Position numbers and translations under genes: made by a program. From contig JBOFYV010000057.1 in NCBI GenBank assembly GCA_051654865.1, positions 1 to 34,520 of the forward strand: a stretch of DNA of 34,520 nt, in the 5' to 3' direction. Shown in pieces: positions 23,682 through 32,493 of the stretch (position 1 is the stretch's first letter; the number at the start of each line of letters is the position of its first letter). This stretch comes from JBOFOR01 sp051654865 (GTDB taxonomy: Bacteria; Bacillota; Clostridia; Peptostreptococcales; Peptostreptococcaceae). A model generated the notes under the pieces. It was not told where the DNA came from and did not search any database. It was given only the letters and a program-made list of their open reading frames with translations.

Positions 23682-25001
23682 ATGGATATAGTTTCTTTAT
23701 GGGACAAAACACTACAATTAATAAAGGGAGAATTATCTCCTCCGAGTTTCAATGCTTTTTTTAAGCAAATAGTACCTTTAAAAATATACATGAGTGACTT
23801 GATACTTTTAGTTCCTAACGAATTTACTAAAAGTATTTTAGAAGATAGATACTTAAATCTAATAGAAAGCTCTGTAAACCAGCTATCATTAAAGAAATAT
23901 AATGTTAAATTCGTTTTAAATGAAAAAGAAATTGATGGTTTAGATGAAGAAAATAAACCTTCAAATTCAAAAAAAAGTTATCCTAATTTAAATCCTAAGT
24001 ATACTTTTGATACCTTTGTAATCGGTAATAGTAATAGATTTGCTCATGCTGCTTGTGTTGCAGTTGCAGAATCTCCGGCTAGAGCGTACAACCCTTTATT
24101 TTTATATGGTGGGGTTGGATTAGGAAAAACACACTTAATGCATGCTATAGGTCATCATATTATGACTCAAAAAAAAGATCCGAAAGTCGTTTATGTTTCA
24201 TCTGAAAAATTTACAAATGAACTTATAAACTCTATTAAAGATGATAGAAACGAAGAATTCAGAAACAAATATAGAAATGTTGATATACTGCTAATAGATG
24301 ATATCCAGTTCATAGCAGGAAAGGAAAGAACTCAAGAAGAGTTTTTCCATACATTTAATTCATTACATGAAGCAAATAAGCAAATAATAATTTCTAGTGA
24401 TAGACCTCCAAAAGAGATACCTACATTAGAAGATAGATTAAGATCAAGATTCGAAATGGGACTTATAACAGACATTCAAGCTCCTGATTTTGAAACAAGA
24501 ATAGCTATACTTAGAAAAAAAGCTCAAATGGAAAATATTGATGTTTCTAATGAAGTTACAACTTATATAGCTAAAAATATAAAATCGAATATTAGAGAAT
24601 TAGAAGGTGCTCTTACAAGAGTAATTGCTTATTCATCTCTTACAAATAGGACAATATCTTTTGAGCTTGCTGTCGAAGCATTAAAAGATATAATTACATC
24701 ATCTAAAACGGAAGAAATTACTACTAATAGAATAAAAGAAAAAGTAGCTTCTGTATTTAATTTAAAAATGGAAGATTTCGATTCGAAAAAAAGAACAAGA
24801 TCAATAGCTTATCCAAGACAAATAGCTATGTATTTATCTAGAGAACTTACAGATTTATCTTTACCTAAGATAGGAGAAGAATTTGGAGGTCGTGATCATA
24901 CTACAGTTATTCATGCCCACGATAAGATAATTAGAGATATAGAAACAAATGAAGAAATAAAAAGTAAAATAGACAAAATAATATCAGATTTAAAGGGATA
25001 A
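23682..25001 (+). CDS. dnaA: Chromosomal replication initiator DnaA
   Basis: AAA+ protein that binds DnaA boxes and opens oriC. Domain I covers about residues 1-80 (MDIVSLWDKTLQLIKGELSPPSF), a short linker follows, then the AAA+ core with Walker A GGVGLGKTH (about 144-152) and Walker B LLIDDIQF, and domain IV with the DNA-binding signature GGRDHTTVIHAHDKI near the C-terminus. The ATG at 23682 is chosen because GGAGG lies eight bases upstream and the family begins here; 17 in-frame upstream codons lack a site. Length 439 residues. It is flanked by oriC1 and oriC2. Confidence 0.98.
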   Translation: MDIVSLWDKTLQLIKGELSPPSFNAFFKQIVPLKIYMSDLILLVPNEFTKSILEDRYLNLIESSVNQLSLKKYNVKFVLNEKEIDGLDEENKPSNSKKSYPNLNPKYTFDTFVIGNSNRFAHAACVAVAESPARAYNPLFLYGGVGLGKTHLMHAIGHHIMTQKKDPKVVYVSSEKFTNELINSIKDDRNEEFRNKYRNVDILLIDDIQFIAGKERTQEEFFHTFNSLHEANKQIIISSDRPPKEIPTLEDRLRSRFEMGLITDIQAPDFETRIAILRKKAQMENIDVSNEVTTYIAKNIKSNIRELEGALTRVIAYSSLTNRTISFELAVEALKDIITSSKTEEITTNRIKEKVASVFNLKMEDFDSKKRTRSIAYPRQIAMYLSRELTDLSLPKIGEEFGGRDHTTVIHAHDKIIRDIETNEEIKSKIDKIISDLKG

Positions 25002-25093
25002 TTTATAAACATTTGTCTGTGGATATGGTGTTGATGTCGTGTTTACATTTTTTTTGTTTAAATTTTATTAACAAATTATTCTTAAATAAGACA

Positions 25094-25132
25094 CAAAGAT
25101 ATTAACACTTTATACACAGGTTAATATCTTTG
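25094..25132. repeat. 13-bp inverted repeat with a DnaA box in the loop
   Basis: CAAAGATATTAAC (25094-25106) and GTTAATATCTTTG (25120-25132) are perfect complements; the 13-base loop contains TTATACACA (25110-25118). It could act as the dnaA transcription terminator, but what follows (CGATTATTTAGG) is not a real T tract. It may instead act as a structure in origin DNA. Confidence 0.7.
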
Positions 25133-25175
25133 CGATTATTTAGGTGTAAACACTTATGCACATTATCAACAACAC

Positions 25176-25193
25176 CTACTACTATTACTACTA
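25176..25193 (-). other. DnaA-trio array (origin unwinding element)
   Basis: CTACTACTATTACTACTA on the plus strand, read on the minus strand as TAG TAG TAA TAG TAG TAG: six consecutive triplets, five of them TAG. DnaA-trios direct DnaA filament growth on single-stranded DNA. The array begins four bases past the DnaA box at 25163-25171 and leads into the AT-rich tract. Confidence 0.85.
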
Positions 25194-25242
25194 AATTTTT
25201 ATTTATTTTTTTTATATATATGTGACGAGGAGGTTATCCACA

Positions 25243-26349
25243 TTGAAAATAATTTGCAATCAAAAACTATTAGCTCATAAAATCGGTATTGCTCAAAAAG
25301 CTATTAATGGAAAAACTACTTTAGAGCTTTTAAAAGGAATTTTAATATCTGCTAAAGATGACCAATTAAAACTAACAGGATATGATTTAGAAATAGGAAT
25401 AGAAACTTATGCACAAGCAGAAGTAATTCAAGATGGAGAAATTGTAGTAAATGCTAGACTTTTTGGGGATATTATTAGAAAACTACCAGATTCTTTTGTC
25501 GAAATAGAAACTGATAGTGATAACAATGTATATATAAACTGCGTTAACTCAAGATTTAAAATAAAAGGTGATTCTGCGAAGGAATATCCTAGATTACCAG
25601 AAGTAAAAGAAGAAGATTTATATAACATACCTCAAGACTTACTAAAGAATATGATTAAACAAACTGTTTTTGCTACATCACAAGATCAAACAAAACCTGT
25701 TTTAATGGGAGAATTATTAGAGATAGTTAATGGAAATATTAGCTTAGTAGCAATAGATGGATATAGATTAGCAGTAAGAAGTTGTTCTGTAGATAGTGTA
25801 ATCAACGATGCTAAAGTTATAATTCCAGGTAAGGCATTAATAGATGTAAACAGTCTATTATCATCAGAAGAGGACGTAAAATTAGGATTTGATGAAAAAA
25901 ATGCAATATTTATGATAAATGATACAAAAATAATCACAAGACTTTTAGAAGGTGAATTTATAGATTATAAAAAACTACTTCCAAGAGAACACAATTCGAA
26001 AGTTAAGTTAAATACAAAAGAATTATTAAATAGTATTGAAAGAGCATCTTTATTATCTCAGTCAGAAAAAAATAACTTAATCAAGTTATCAATAAGAGAT
26101 AATGCAATGGCTATAACTTCAAATACAGATAAAGGAAATGTTTATGAAGAAGTTTCTTTAGAGTTAGAAGGAGATTACTTAGATATAGCATTTAACTCGA
26201 GATATTTCTTAGAAGGATTAAAAAATATAGATAGTGAAGAAATATTTATAGAATTTACTACAAATGTTAATCCTTGTATAATAAGACCAGCTGATGGAGT
26301 TAAGTATACTTACTTACTTCTTCCAGTAAGAATATCATCAAATATATAG
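25243..26349 (+). CDS. dnaN: DNA polymerase III beta subunit (sliding clamp)
   Basis: Ring-shaped clamp that holds replicative polymerase on DNA. The 368-residue protein begins MKIICNQKLLAHKIGIAQKA and ends TYLLLPVRISSNI (the conserved LPVR-type end), with three domains of equal size. The start is TTG at 25243: GAGGAGG lies just upstream (25227-25233), and exactly a DnaA box (25234-25242) fills the gap between the two. An in-frame GTG at 25222 lies upstream of the Shine-Dalgarno and is less likely. It ends at a terminator and is probably co-transcribed with dnaA only in part. Confidence 0.97.
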   Translation: MKIICNQKLLAHKIGIAQKAINGKTTLELLKGILISAKDDQLKLTGYDLEIGIETYAQAEVIQDGEIVVNARLFGDIIRKLPDSFVEIETDSDNNVYINCVNSRFKIKGDSAKEYPRLPEVKEEDLYNIPQDLLKNMIKQTVFATSQDQTKPVLMGELLEIVNGNISLVAIDGYRLAVRSCSVDSVINDAKVIIPGKALIDVNSLLSSEEDVKLGFDEKNAIFMINDTKIITRLLEGEFIDYKKLLPREHNSKVKLNTKELLNSIERASLLSQSEKNNLIKLSIRDNAMAITSNTDKGNVYEEVSLELEGDYLDIAFNSRYFLEGLKNIDSEEIFIEFTTNVNPCIIRPADGVKYTYLLLPVRISSNI

Positions 26350-26358
26350 TATTGACAG

Positions 26359-26383
26359 AAACCCAACTAATAAAGTTGGGTTT
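26359..26383 (+). terminator. Terminator of dnaN
   Basis: AAACCCAACT / AGTTGGGTTT form a 10-bp stem with loop AATAA and a T-rich tail (TTTTTG). It lies 9 bases past the dnaN stop. A TATAAT at 26402-26407 behind it may be the -10 of the rlbA-recF-gyrBA operon, with no good -35. Confidence 0.9.
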
Positions 26384-26462
26384 TTGTAAGTAATTTTATG
26401 ATATAATATATTTTTAATGTATTTTTACAATAATAATTAAAAAGAGATAGGAGGAAGCAATA

Positions 26463-26669
26463 ATGATTGAAATAAATATAGATTCTGAATATATAAAGTT
26501 AGATCAAGTTCTTAAGTTAGCAGACCTTGCATCTACTGGTGGACATGCTAAATTTTTAATACTAGAAGGTTTAGTAAAGGTAAATGGTGAAGTAGAAACT
26601 AGAAGAGGAAGAAAATTAAGAGCTCAAGATGTAATTGAGGTAGAAGGAAATACAATCAAAGTAGTGTAA
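26463..26669 (+). CDS. rlbA: S4-domain RNA-binding protein (YaaA/RlbA type)
   Basis: A 68-residue S4-like RNA-binding protein: the core IKLDQVLKLADLASTGGHAKFLILEG is followed by VKVNGEVETRRGRKLRAQDVIEVEG. In Bacillus the homologue (YaaA/RlbA) is linked with 50S ribosome assembly. GAGGAGGAAGC-like spacing upstream (AGGAGG at 26449-26454) supports the ATG at 26463. It sits between dnaN and recF, the standard order. Confidence 0.92.
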   Translation: MIEINIDSEYIKLDQVLKLADLASTGGHAKFLILEGLVKVNGEVETRRGRKLRAQDVIEVEGNTIKVV

Positions 26670-26685
26670 AAAAGGAGTGCCTTTT

Positions 26686-27801
26686 GTGCGACTAAACAAT
26701 TTACAATTAGTTAATTTCAGAAACTACGATAATTTACATTTAAATTTTAATAAAAAAGTAAATTTACTTATTGGAAAAAATGGTCAAGGAAAGACGAATA
26801 TAGTAGAATCGATATATATGCTTTCTTTTGGTAAATCATTTCGAACAAGTAAAGATAAAGAAATTATAAAATTTGAAAGCGAGAACTTATACGTAGGTGG
26901 AAGTTTTTCTAAAGAGCATACGAACGGCTTGATAGAAATAGGAATTAGTAAAAATAAAAAAGGTATTAAAGTTAATAAAATTCACATACAAAAGATGCAT
27001 GAATTGCTTGGTAATTTAAATGTTGTAATATTTTCGCCTGAAGACTTAAGATTAGTAAAAGAAGGACCTAAAGAAAGAAGATCATTTATTGATAAAGAAA
27101 TAAGTCAAATTATGCCAAAGTATTATAATTATCTTACAAATTATAACAAAGTATTATTCCAAAGAAATCAGTTACTAAAGTGCAGAGAAATAGATAAAGC
27201 ATTGCTAGATGTTTATGATGAAAGTTTAGCGCAATATGGAAGCTATATTTACATATTGAGGAGAGATTTTATAAAAAAAATAGCAAACATATCAAAAAAT
27301 ATGCATGAAAAGTTAACTAATGGAATTGAAGAGTTATTAATAACATATAAGAACCAAATTAATGTAAATGATGAAGATACAGTTAGTAGCATTTATGATA
27401 AATTTATAGATAAACTTAAATCAAGTAGAAATCATGATATTGAAACTAGAACCACTAGGTATGGTTTACACAAAGATGATTTAAATATATATATAAATGG
27501 ATTGGATGTAAGACTTTATGGATCTCAAGGTCAGCAAAGGACAGCATCAATATCATTAAAATTATCAGAAATAGAGTTGATAAAAAATGAGGTTGGAGAA
27601 TATCCAATACTAATATTAGATGATGTATTTAGTGAACTAGATGAGACCAGACAAAAATTATTGGTAGATAACTTAAGTGTAGTTCAAATGTTTATTACTA
27701 CAGCTGAAGTTTCACATAAAAATATATTTGATAAAAGTAACACTACTATTTTCAACATTGAGCAAGGACGAGTTATTAACATTGAGAATGGAGGGAACTA
27801 G
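26686..27801 (+). CDS. recF: DNA replication and repair protein RecF
   Basis: SMC-like ATPase that helps load RecA on gapped DNA. Walker A GKNGQGKTN (about residues 30-38), the signature loop LYGSQGQQRTASISLKLSE (about 281-299) and Walker B LILDDVFSELD are intact. The start is GTG at 26686 with AAAGGAG eight bases upstream; an upstream GTG at 26677 overlaps that site. Length 371 residues. Its stop codon abuts the gyrB ATG, so translation is coupled. Confidence 0.96.
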   Translation: MRLNNLQLVNFRNYDNLHLNFNKKVNLLIGKNGQGKTNIVESIYMLSFGKSFRTSKDKEIIKFESENLYVGGSFSKEHTNGLIEIGISKNKKGIKVNKIHIQKMHELLGNLNVVIFSPEDLRLVKEGPKERRSFIDKEISQIMPKYYNYLTNYNKVLFQRNQLLKCREIDKALLDVYDESLAQYGSYIYILRRDFIKKIANISKNMHEKLTNGIEELLITYKNQINVNDEDTVSSIYDKFIDKLKSSRNHDIETRTTRYGLHKDDLNIYINGLDVRLYGSQGQQRTASISLKLSEIELIKNEVGEYPILILDDVFSELDETRQKLLVDNLSVVQMFITTAEVSHKNIFDKSNTTIFNIEQGRVINIENGGN

Positions 27802-29703
27802 ATGAAGCAAGAGTACGGTGCAAGTCAGATACAAGTATTAGAAGGTTTAGAACCTGTTAGAAAAAGACCTGGGATGTACATAGGTTCAACGGGTCCAAGA
27901 GGTTTACACCATTTAGTTTATGAGATAGTGGACAACAGTATAGATGAGGCTTTACAAGGATACTGCTCAAAAATTTATGTAGCAATAAACGAAGATGGAA
28001 GTATAATCGTTAAAGATGATGGTAGAGGTATACCAGTTGAGGTTCATCCTCAAACAGGAAAATCTACTTTAGAAACAGTATTAACAGTACTTCATGCAGG
28101 AGGAAAATTCGGTGGAGGAGGATACAAAGTATCTGGAGGTCTTCACGGAGTTGGGGTTTCTGTAGTTAATGCATTATCAGAGTGGTTAGTTGCAGAGGTT
28201 TATAGAGATGGAAAAATCTATAGACAAACATATGAAAAAGGTGTAGCAACATCAGAGTTAAAGCCAGTGGGTGAATCAACTCATAATGGTACAATAATAC
28301 AATTTATGCCTGATGCAACAATATTTGATGAAATAGAATTTAAGTATGAGACATTAGAGCATAGATTAAGAGAATTAGCTTTCTTAAACAAAGGTATAAA
28401 AGTTATATTAGAAGATAAAAGAGCTGATAAAGAAAAGAAAAAAGAATTCCATTACACAGGTGGTTTAGTTGAATATGTAAAATATTTAAATAGATCTAGA
28501 ACTGGAATACATGATGATATAGTTTATATTGATAAAAAAGTAGATGAATATATGGTTGAAGTAGCTATGCAGTATACGGACGGCTATACAGAGAACGTAT
28601 ATTCTTTCGCTAATAATATAAATACACACGAAGGTGGAACTCACTTAAGTGGATTCAAAACTGCATTAACTAAGAGTATAAATGAATACTCAAGAAAAAT
28701 TAAGGCTATAAAAGATAATGAGCCTAATTTACTAGGTGAAGATATAAGAGAAGGTCTTACAGCTGTAGTTTCTGTTAAGCTTCCTGAACCACAATTTGAA
28801 GGGCAAACAAAAACTAAATTAGGTAATACTGAAATGAGAGGAATCGTTGATAGTATTACAGTTGAAGAGTTAGGAGCGTTCTTAGAAGAAAACCCAACAA
28901 CTGCAAAAATAATAGTTGATAAGGCACTTAGAGCTCAAAGAGCTAGAGAAGCTGCAAAAAGAGCTAGAGAATTAACTAGAAGAAAGAGTGTACTAGAAAG
29001 TACTTCATTACCTGGGAAATTAGCTGACTGTGCAGAAAAAGATCCTTCTAAGAGTGAAGTATTCTTAGTCGAAGGGGACTCTGCCGGTGGTTCTGCTAAG
29101 CAAGGTAGAGATAGACACTCACAGGCGATATTACCACTAAGAGGTAAAATACTTAATGTTGAAAAATCTAGATTAGATAAAATATTATCTTCAGATGAAA
29201 TAAAGAATATGATAACAGCATTTGGTTGTGGTATAGGCGAAGATTTTGATTTAGAAAAAGCTAGATATCACAAAATAGTAATAATGACCGATGCCGATGT
29301 CGATGGTGCTCACATCAGAACATTATTATTAACGTTCTTCTTTAGATATATGAGACCACTTATAGAAAATGGATATATATATGCTGCTCAGCCACCTTTA
29401 TACAAAGTTAAGAAGCAAAAGAAAGAACACTATGTTTACTCAGATAAAGAATTAAATAAATTATTAGATGAGATAGGAAGACAAGGTGTAGAGCTTCAAA
29501 GATACAAAGGTCTAGGAGAGATGAATGCAGAACAGTTATGGGATACTACAATGAATCCTGAAACAAGAACTTTATTACAAGTATCAATAGATGATGCAGC
29601 TTTAGCAGATGAGATATTCTCAATGTTAATGGGAGATAAAGTTGCACCAAGAAAAGAATTTATTGAAGAAAATGCAAGATACGTTAAAAATTTAGATATA
29701 TAG
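27802..29703 (+). CDS. gyrB: DNA gyrase subunit B
   Basis: ATPase subunit of gyrase, which introduces negative supercoils. GHKL ATPase residues in EIVDNSIDEA, DDGRGIPV and GLHGVGVSVVNALS are present, with the TOPRIM part EGDSAGGSAKQGRDR and the metal-binding DADVDGAHI. The C-terminal region carries the GyrA contact (QLWDTTMNPETR). At 633 residues it is the short Gram-positive form without the Proteobacterial insert. The ATG follows the recF stop with no gap, and GGAGGG in recF is its Shine-Dalgarno. Confidence 0.98.
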   Translation: MKQEYGASQIQVLEGLEPVRKRPGMYIGSTGPRGLHHLVYEIVDNSIDEALQGYCSKIYVAINEDGSIIVKDDGRGIPVEVHPQTGKSTLETVLTVLHAGGKFGGGGYKVSGGLHGVGVSVVNALSEWLVAEVYRDGKIYRQTYEKGVATSELKPVGESTHNGTIIQFMPDATIFDEIEFKYETLEHRLRELAFLNKGIKVILEDKRADKEKKKEFHYTGGLVEYVKYLNRSRTGIHDDIVYIDKKVDEYMVEVAMQYTDGYTENVYSFANNINTHEGGTHLSGFKTALTKSINEYSRKIKAIKDNEPNLLGEDIREGLTAVVSVKLPEPQFEGQTKTKLGNTEMRGIVDSITVEELGAFLEENPTTAKIIVDKALRAQRAREAAKRARELTRRKSVLESTSLPGKLADCAEKDPSKSEVFLVEGDSAGGSAKQGRDRHSQAILPLRGKILNVEKSRLDKILSSDEIKNMITAFGCGIGEDFDLEKARYHKIVIMTDADVDGAHIRTLLLTFFFRYMRPLIENGYIYAAQPPLYKVKKQKKEHYVYSDKELNKLLDEIGRQGVELQRYKGLGEMNAEQLWDTTMNPETRTLLQVSIDDAALADEIFSMLMGDKVAPRKEFIEENARYVKNLDI

Positions 29704-29720
29704 AGAGGGGATGAGTATCC

Positions 29721-32147
29721 ATGGAAGAAAATAATAGAATAATCCCTTTAGAGATTTCGGAAGAGATGAAAAATTCATATATGGATTATGCCATGAGTGT
29801 TATAGCAGGGCGTGCTCTTCCAGATGTTAGAGATGGATTAAAACCAGTTCATAGAAGAATATTATATTCAATGAATGAATTAAATTTAACACCAGATAAG
29901 CCTTACAGAAAGTCTGCACGTATAGTTGGGGACGTTCTAGGGAAGTACCATCCACATGGAGATACTGCAGTTTACTTTGCGATGGTAAGAATGGCACAGG
30001 ATTTCTCAACGAGAGGTCTATTAGTTGATGGACATGGTAACTTTGGTTCTGTAGATGGAGATTCACCAGCTGCAATGCGTTACACTGAAGCTAAGATGAG
30101 TAAATTAGCTCTTGAACTATTAAGAGATATAGATAAAGAAACAGTTGATTTTACTCCTAACTTTGATGAATCATTAAAAGAGCCATCAGTACTGCCATCA
30201 AGATATCCTAACCTTTTAGTTAATGGATCTAATGGTATAGCGGTAGGTATGGCAACAAGTATACCACCTCATAACTTAGGAGAAGTAATCGATGCAACTA
30301 TACATTTAATTGACAACGAAGAATGTAGCGTTGAAGATTTAATGCAATATATAAAAGGACCAGATTTCCCAACATCAGCAATAATAATGGGAAAAGAAAA
30401 TATAGCTAATGCTTATCAAACAGGTAGAGGTAAGGTAAAAGTAAGAGCGAGAGCATATATAGAAGAGTTACCAAAAGGTAGACAACAAATAATAGTAACT
30501 GAAATACCTTATCAAGTAAACAAAGCTAAATTAGTTGAAAAAATAGCTGATTTAGTTAAAGATAAAAAATTAGAAGGAATTTCTGACTTAAGAGATGAAA
30601 GTAACAGAAATGGTATGAGAATAGTTATAGAACTTAAGAGAGATGCTAATGCTAACATAGTACTTAACAATCTTTATAAACATTCTCAAATGGAAGATAC
30701 ATTTAGTATAATAATGCTTTCGTTAGTTAACGGAGAGCCAAAAGTACTAAATTTAAAACAAATGCTATACTACTATGTTAAACATCAAAAAGATGTTGTT
30801 ACTAGAAGAACTAAGTTTGAATTAAACAAAGCAGAAGCTAGAGCGCACATATTAGAAGGATTAAGAATAGCATTAGACAATATAGATGCAGTAATAAGCT
30901 TAATTAGAGGGTCTAAGACAACACAAGAGGCTAAAACTGGTCTTATGGATAAGTTTGGATTAAGTGAAATACAAGCTCAAGCAATACTAGATATGAGACT
31001 TCAAAGACTTACTGGACTTGAAAGAGATAAAATCGAAAATGAATATGAGCAATTAATAAAACTAATAAATAGATTAAAAGAAATCTTAGCTAACGAAAGA
31101 TTACTTCTAAATGTAATAAAAGAAGAGATGCTAATAATAAGAGACAACTATGCTGATGAAAGAAGAACTGAAATCAGACATGCTGAAGGCGAAATAGATC
31201 AAAGAGATCTTATACCGGATGAAGAAATAGCTATAACTCTTACTCATTTTGGATATATAAAGAGAGTACCTGCAGATAGTTACAAGAGTCAAAAAAGAGG
31301 TGGAAGAGGAATATCAGCTCTTACAACAAGAGAAGAAGATTTCGTAAAACACCTTGTTTCTACAACTACTCATAGTAGATTACTATTCTTTACTAACAAA
31401 GGTAGAGTATTTAGATTAAATGCTTATGAAATACCAGAAGGTAAGAGACAAGCTAAGGGTACTGCCATAGTTAACTTACTTCAATTAGGTCCTAATGAAA
31501 AGATAGCAACATTACTTGCTATAGATGAAAATAATGAAAATCAATACTTATTATTATCTACTAAGAATGGTATAGTCAAGAAAACTAAGCGTGAAGAGTT
31601 CAAAAACATAAATAAATCAGGTCTTATAGCTATAGGACTTAGAGAAGATGATGAGCTTATAGGAGTTAAAGTGACTGATGGAAGCAAAGAAGTTATTTTA
31701 GTAACTCAAGATGGTATGTCTATTAGATTCGATGAGAACGACATAAGATATATGGGTAGAACTGCTATGGGTGTAAAAGGTATAACATTATCAAATGATG
31801 ATAAGGTAGTATCTATGAGTTTATGTGATGAAGGAACGGATGTATTAGTAGTTAGTGAAAATGGTTTTGGAAAAAGAACCGATATAGCAGAATACAGAAG
31901 TCAAATAAGAGCAGGAAAAGGTATAAAGACTTATAATATATCAGAAAAAACAGGAAGACTTGTTGGAGCTGAAATGGTAAATGAAGATGATGAAATGATG
32001 ATAATAAACTCTAATGGAGTACTTATCAGATTAAGAGTTAATGAAATATCATTATTCGGAAGAGTAACAAGTGGAGTTAAGTTAATGAAAACTGATGATG
32101 AAGTTAATGTAGTTTCTATTGCTAAAATCAATATGGAGGAAGAATAG
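29721..32147 (+). CDS. gyrA: DNA gyrase subunit A
   Basis: DNA-cleaving subunit of gyrase, 808 residues. The catalytic tyrosine is Y121 in AAMRYTE. The quinolone-contact loop reads HPHGDTAVYFAMVRMAQ: T82 stands for Ser83 of E. coli and F86 stands where most GyrA have an acidic residue (Asp87 in E. coli). The C-terminal beta-pinwheel bears the GyrA-box as QKRGGRG. The ATG follows gyrB by 17 bases with GAGGGGATG upstream. Its stop codon is in the stem of a terminator hairpin. Confidence 0.98.
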   Translation: MEENNRIIPLEISEEMKNSYMDYAMSVIAGRALPDVRDGLKPVHRRILYSMNELNLTPDKPYRKSARIVGDVLGKYHPHGDTAVYFAMVRMAQDFSTRGLLVDGHGNFGSVDGDSPAAMRYTEAKMSKLALELLRDIDKETVDFTPNFDESLKEPSVLPSRYPNLLVNGSNGIAVGMATSIPPHNLGEVIDATIHLIDNEECSVEDLMQYIKGPDFPTSAIIMGKENIANAYQTGRGKVKVRARAYIEELPKGRQQIIVTEIPYQVNKAKLVEKIADLVKDKKLEGISDLRDESNRNGMRIVIELKRDANANIVLNNLYKHSQMEDTFSIIMLSLVNGEPKVLNLKQMLYYYVKHQKDVVTRRTKFELNKAEARAHILEGLRIALDNIDAVISLIRGSKTTQEAKTGLMDKFGLSEIQAQAILDMRLQRLTGLERDKIENEYEQLIKLINRLKEILANERLLLNVIKEEMLIIRDNYADERRTEIRHAEGEIDQRDLIPDEEIAITLTHFGYIKRVPADSYKSQKRGGRGISALTTREEDFVKHLVSTTTHSRLLFFTNKGRVFRLNAYEIPEGKRQAKGTAIVNLLQLGPNEKIATLLAIDENNENQYLLLSTKNGIVKKTKREEFKNINKSGLIAIGLREDDELIGVKVTDGSKEVILVTQDGMSIRFDENDIRYMGRTAMGVKGITLSNDDKVVSMSLCDEGTDVLVVSENGFGKRTDIAEYRSQIRAGKGIKTYNISEKTGRLVGAEMVNEDDEMMIINSNGVLIRLRVNEISLFGRVTSGVKLMKTDDEVNVVSIAKINMEEE

Positions 32148-32163
32148 GATTATATCCTATTCT
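32141..32163 (+). terminator. Terminator of gyrA including the stop codon
   Basis: AGAATAGGA (32141-32149) / TCCTATTCT (32155-32163) with loop TTATA, then a T run to 32167. The TAG stop of gyrA (32145-32147) is part of the 5' arm, so ribosomes finishing gyrA would cover the hairpin. Confidence 0.8.
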
Positions 32164-32205
32164 TTTTGCATAAGAATATATCAAAGCGAGAGAGGAGATA
32201 AGATT

Positions 32206-32493
32206 ATGAGCAAAAGAAGTGGTAAGTTTTTATTATTAGGTGCATTTTTAGGTTTTTTAGCAGGGTTATTTTTAGCACCTAAGAAGGGATCTGAACTTAG
32301 AAGAGATGCAAAAAATAAAATAGAAGAAGTTAAAGAAAATCCAAAGGAAGTTCTACAAGAAACATTTGATGGTGTAAAAGAAAAAATAACGAATATAATT
32401 GATGATAATATTGGGGACAATGATAATATTGAAATATCAGAAGATGAAATTATAATTAGCAAGACATTTAGTGATGAGGGAGAGAACAAATAA
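32206..32493 (+). CDS. YtxH-like small membrane protein
   Basis: A 95-residue protein of the YtxH (general-stress, gas-vesicle-like) family. One hydrophobic segment (about 7-24; FLLLGAFLGFLAGLFLAP) is followed by the family's KKGSELRRDAKNK and an amphipathic, then acidic, C-terminal region. The ATG at 32206 has GAGGAG upstream; an in-frame open extension into gyrA is not expected to be used. It overlaps the next gene by one base (TAATG). In clostridia, this pair is upstream of rsbV-rsbW-sigB. Confidence 0.85.
   Translation: MSKRSGKFLLLGAFLGFLAGLFLAPKKGSELRRDAKNKIEEVKENPKEVLQETFDGVKEKITNIIDDNIGDNDNIEISEDEIIISKTFSDEGENK

Larger units (their letters stand above)
25018..25242. other. oriC2: oriC2: dnaA-dnaN origin segment
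   Basis: Five boxes: TGTGGATAT 25018-25026, TTATACACA 25110-25118, TTATGCACA 25154-25162, TTATCAACA 25163-25171 (directly abutting the previous box), and a perfect TTATCCACA 25234-25242. After the paired boxes comes CACC, a DnaA-trio array and an AT-rich tract (25194-25221). This order (boxes, GC-rich spacer, trios, AT-rich region) is the basal unwinding arrangement known from Bacillus, so duplex opening is expected here. Confidence 0.88.
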
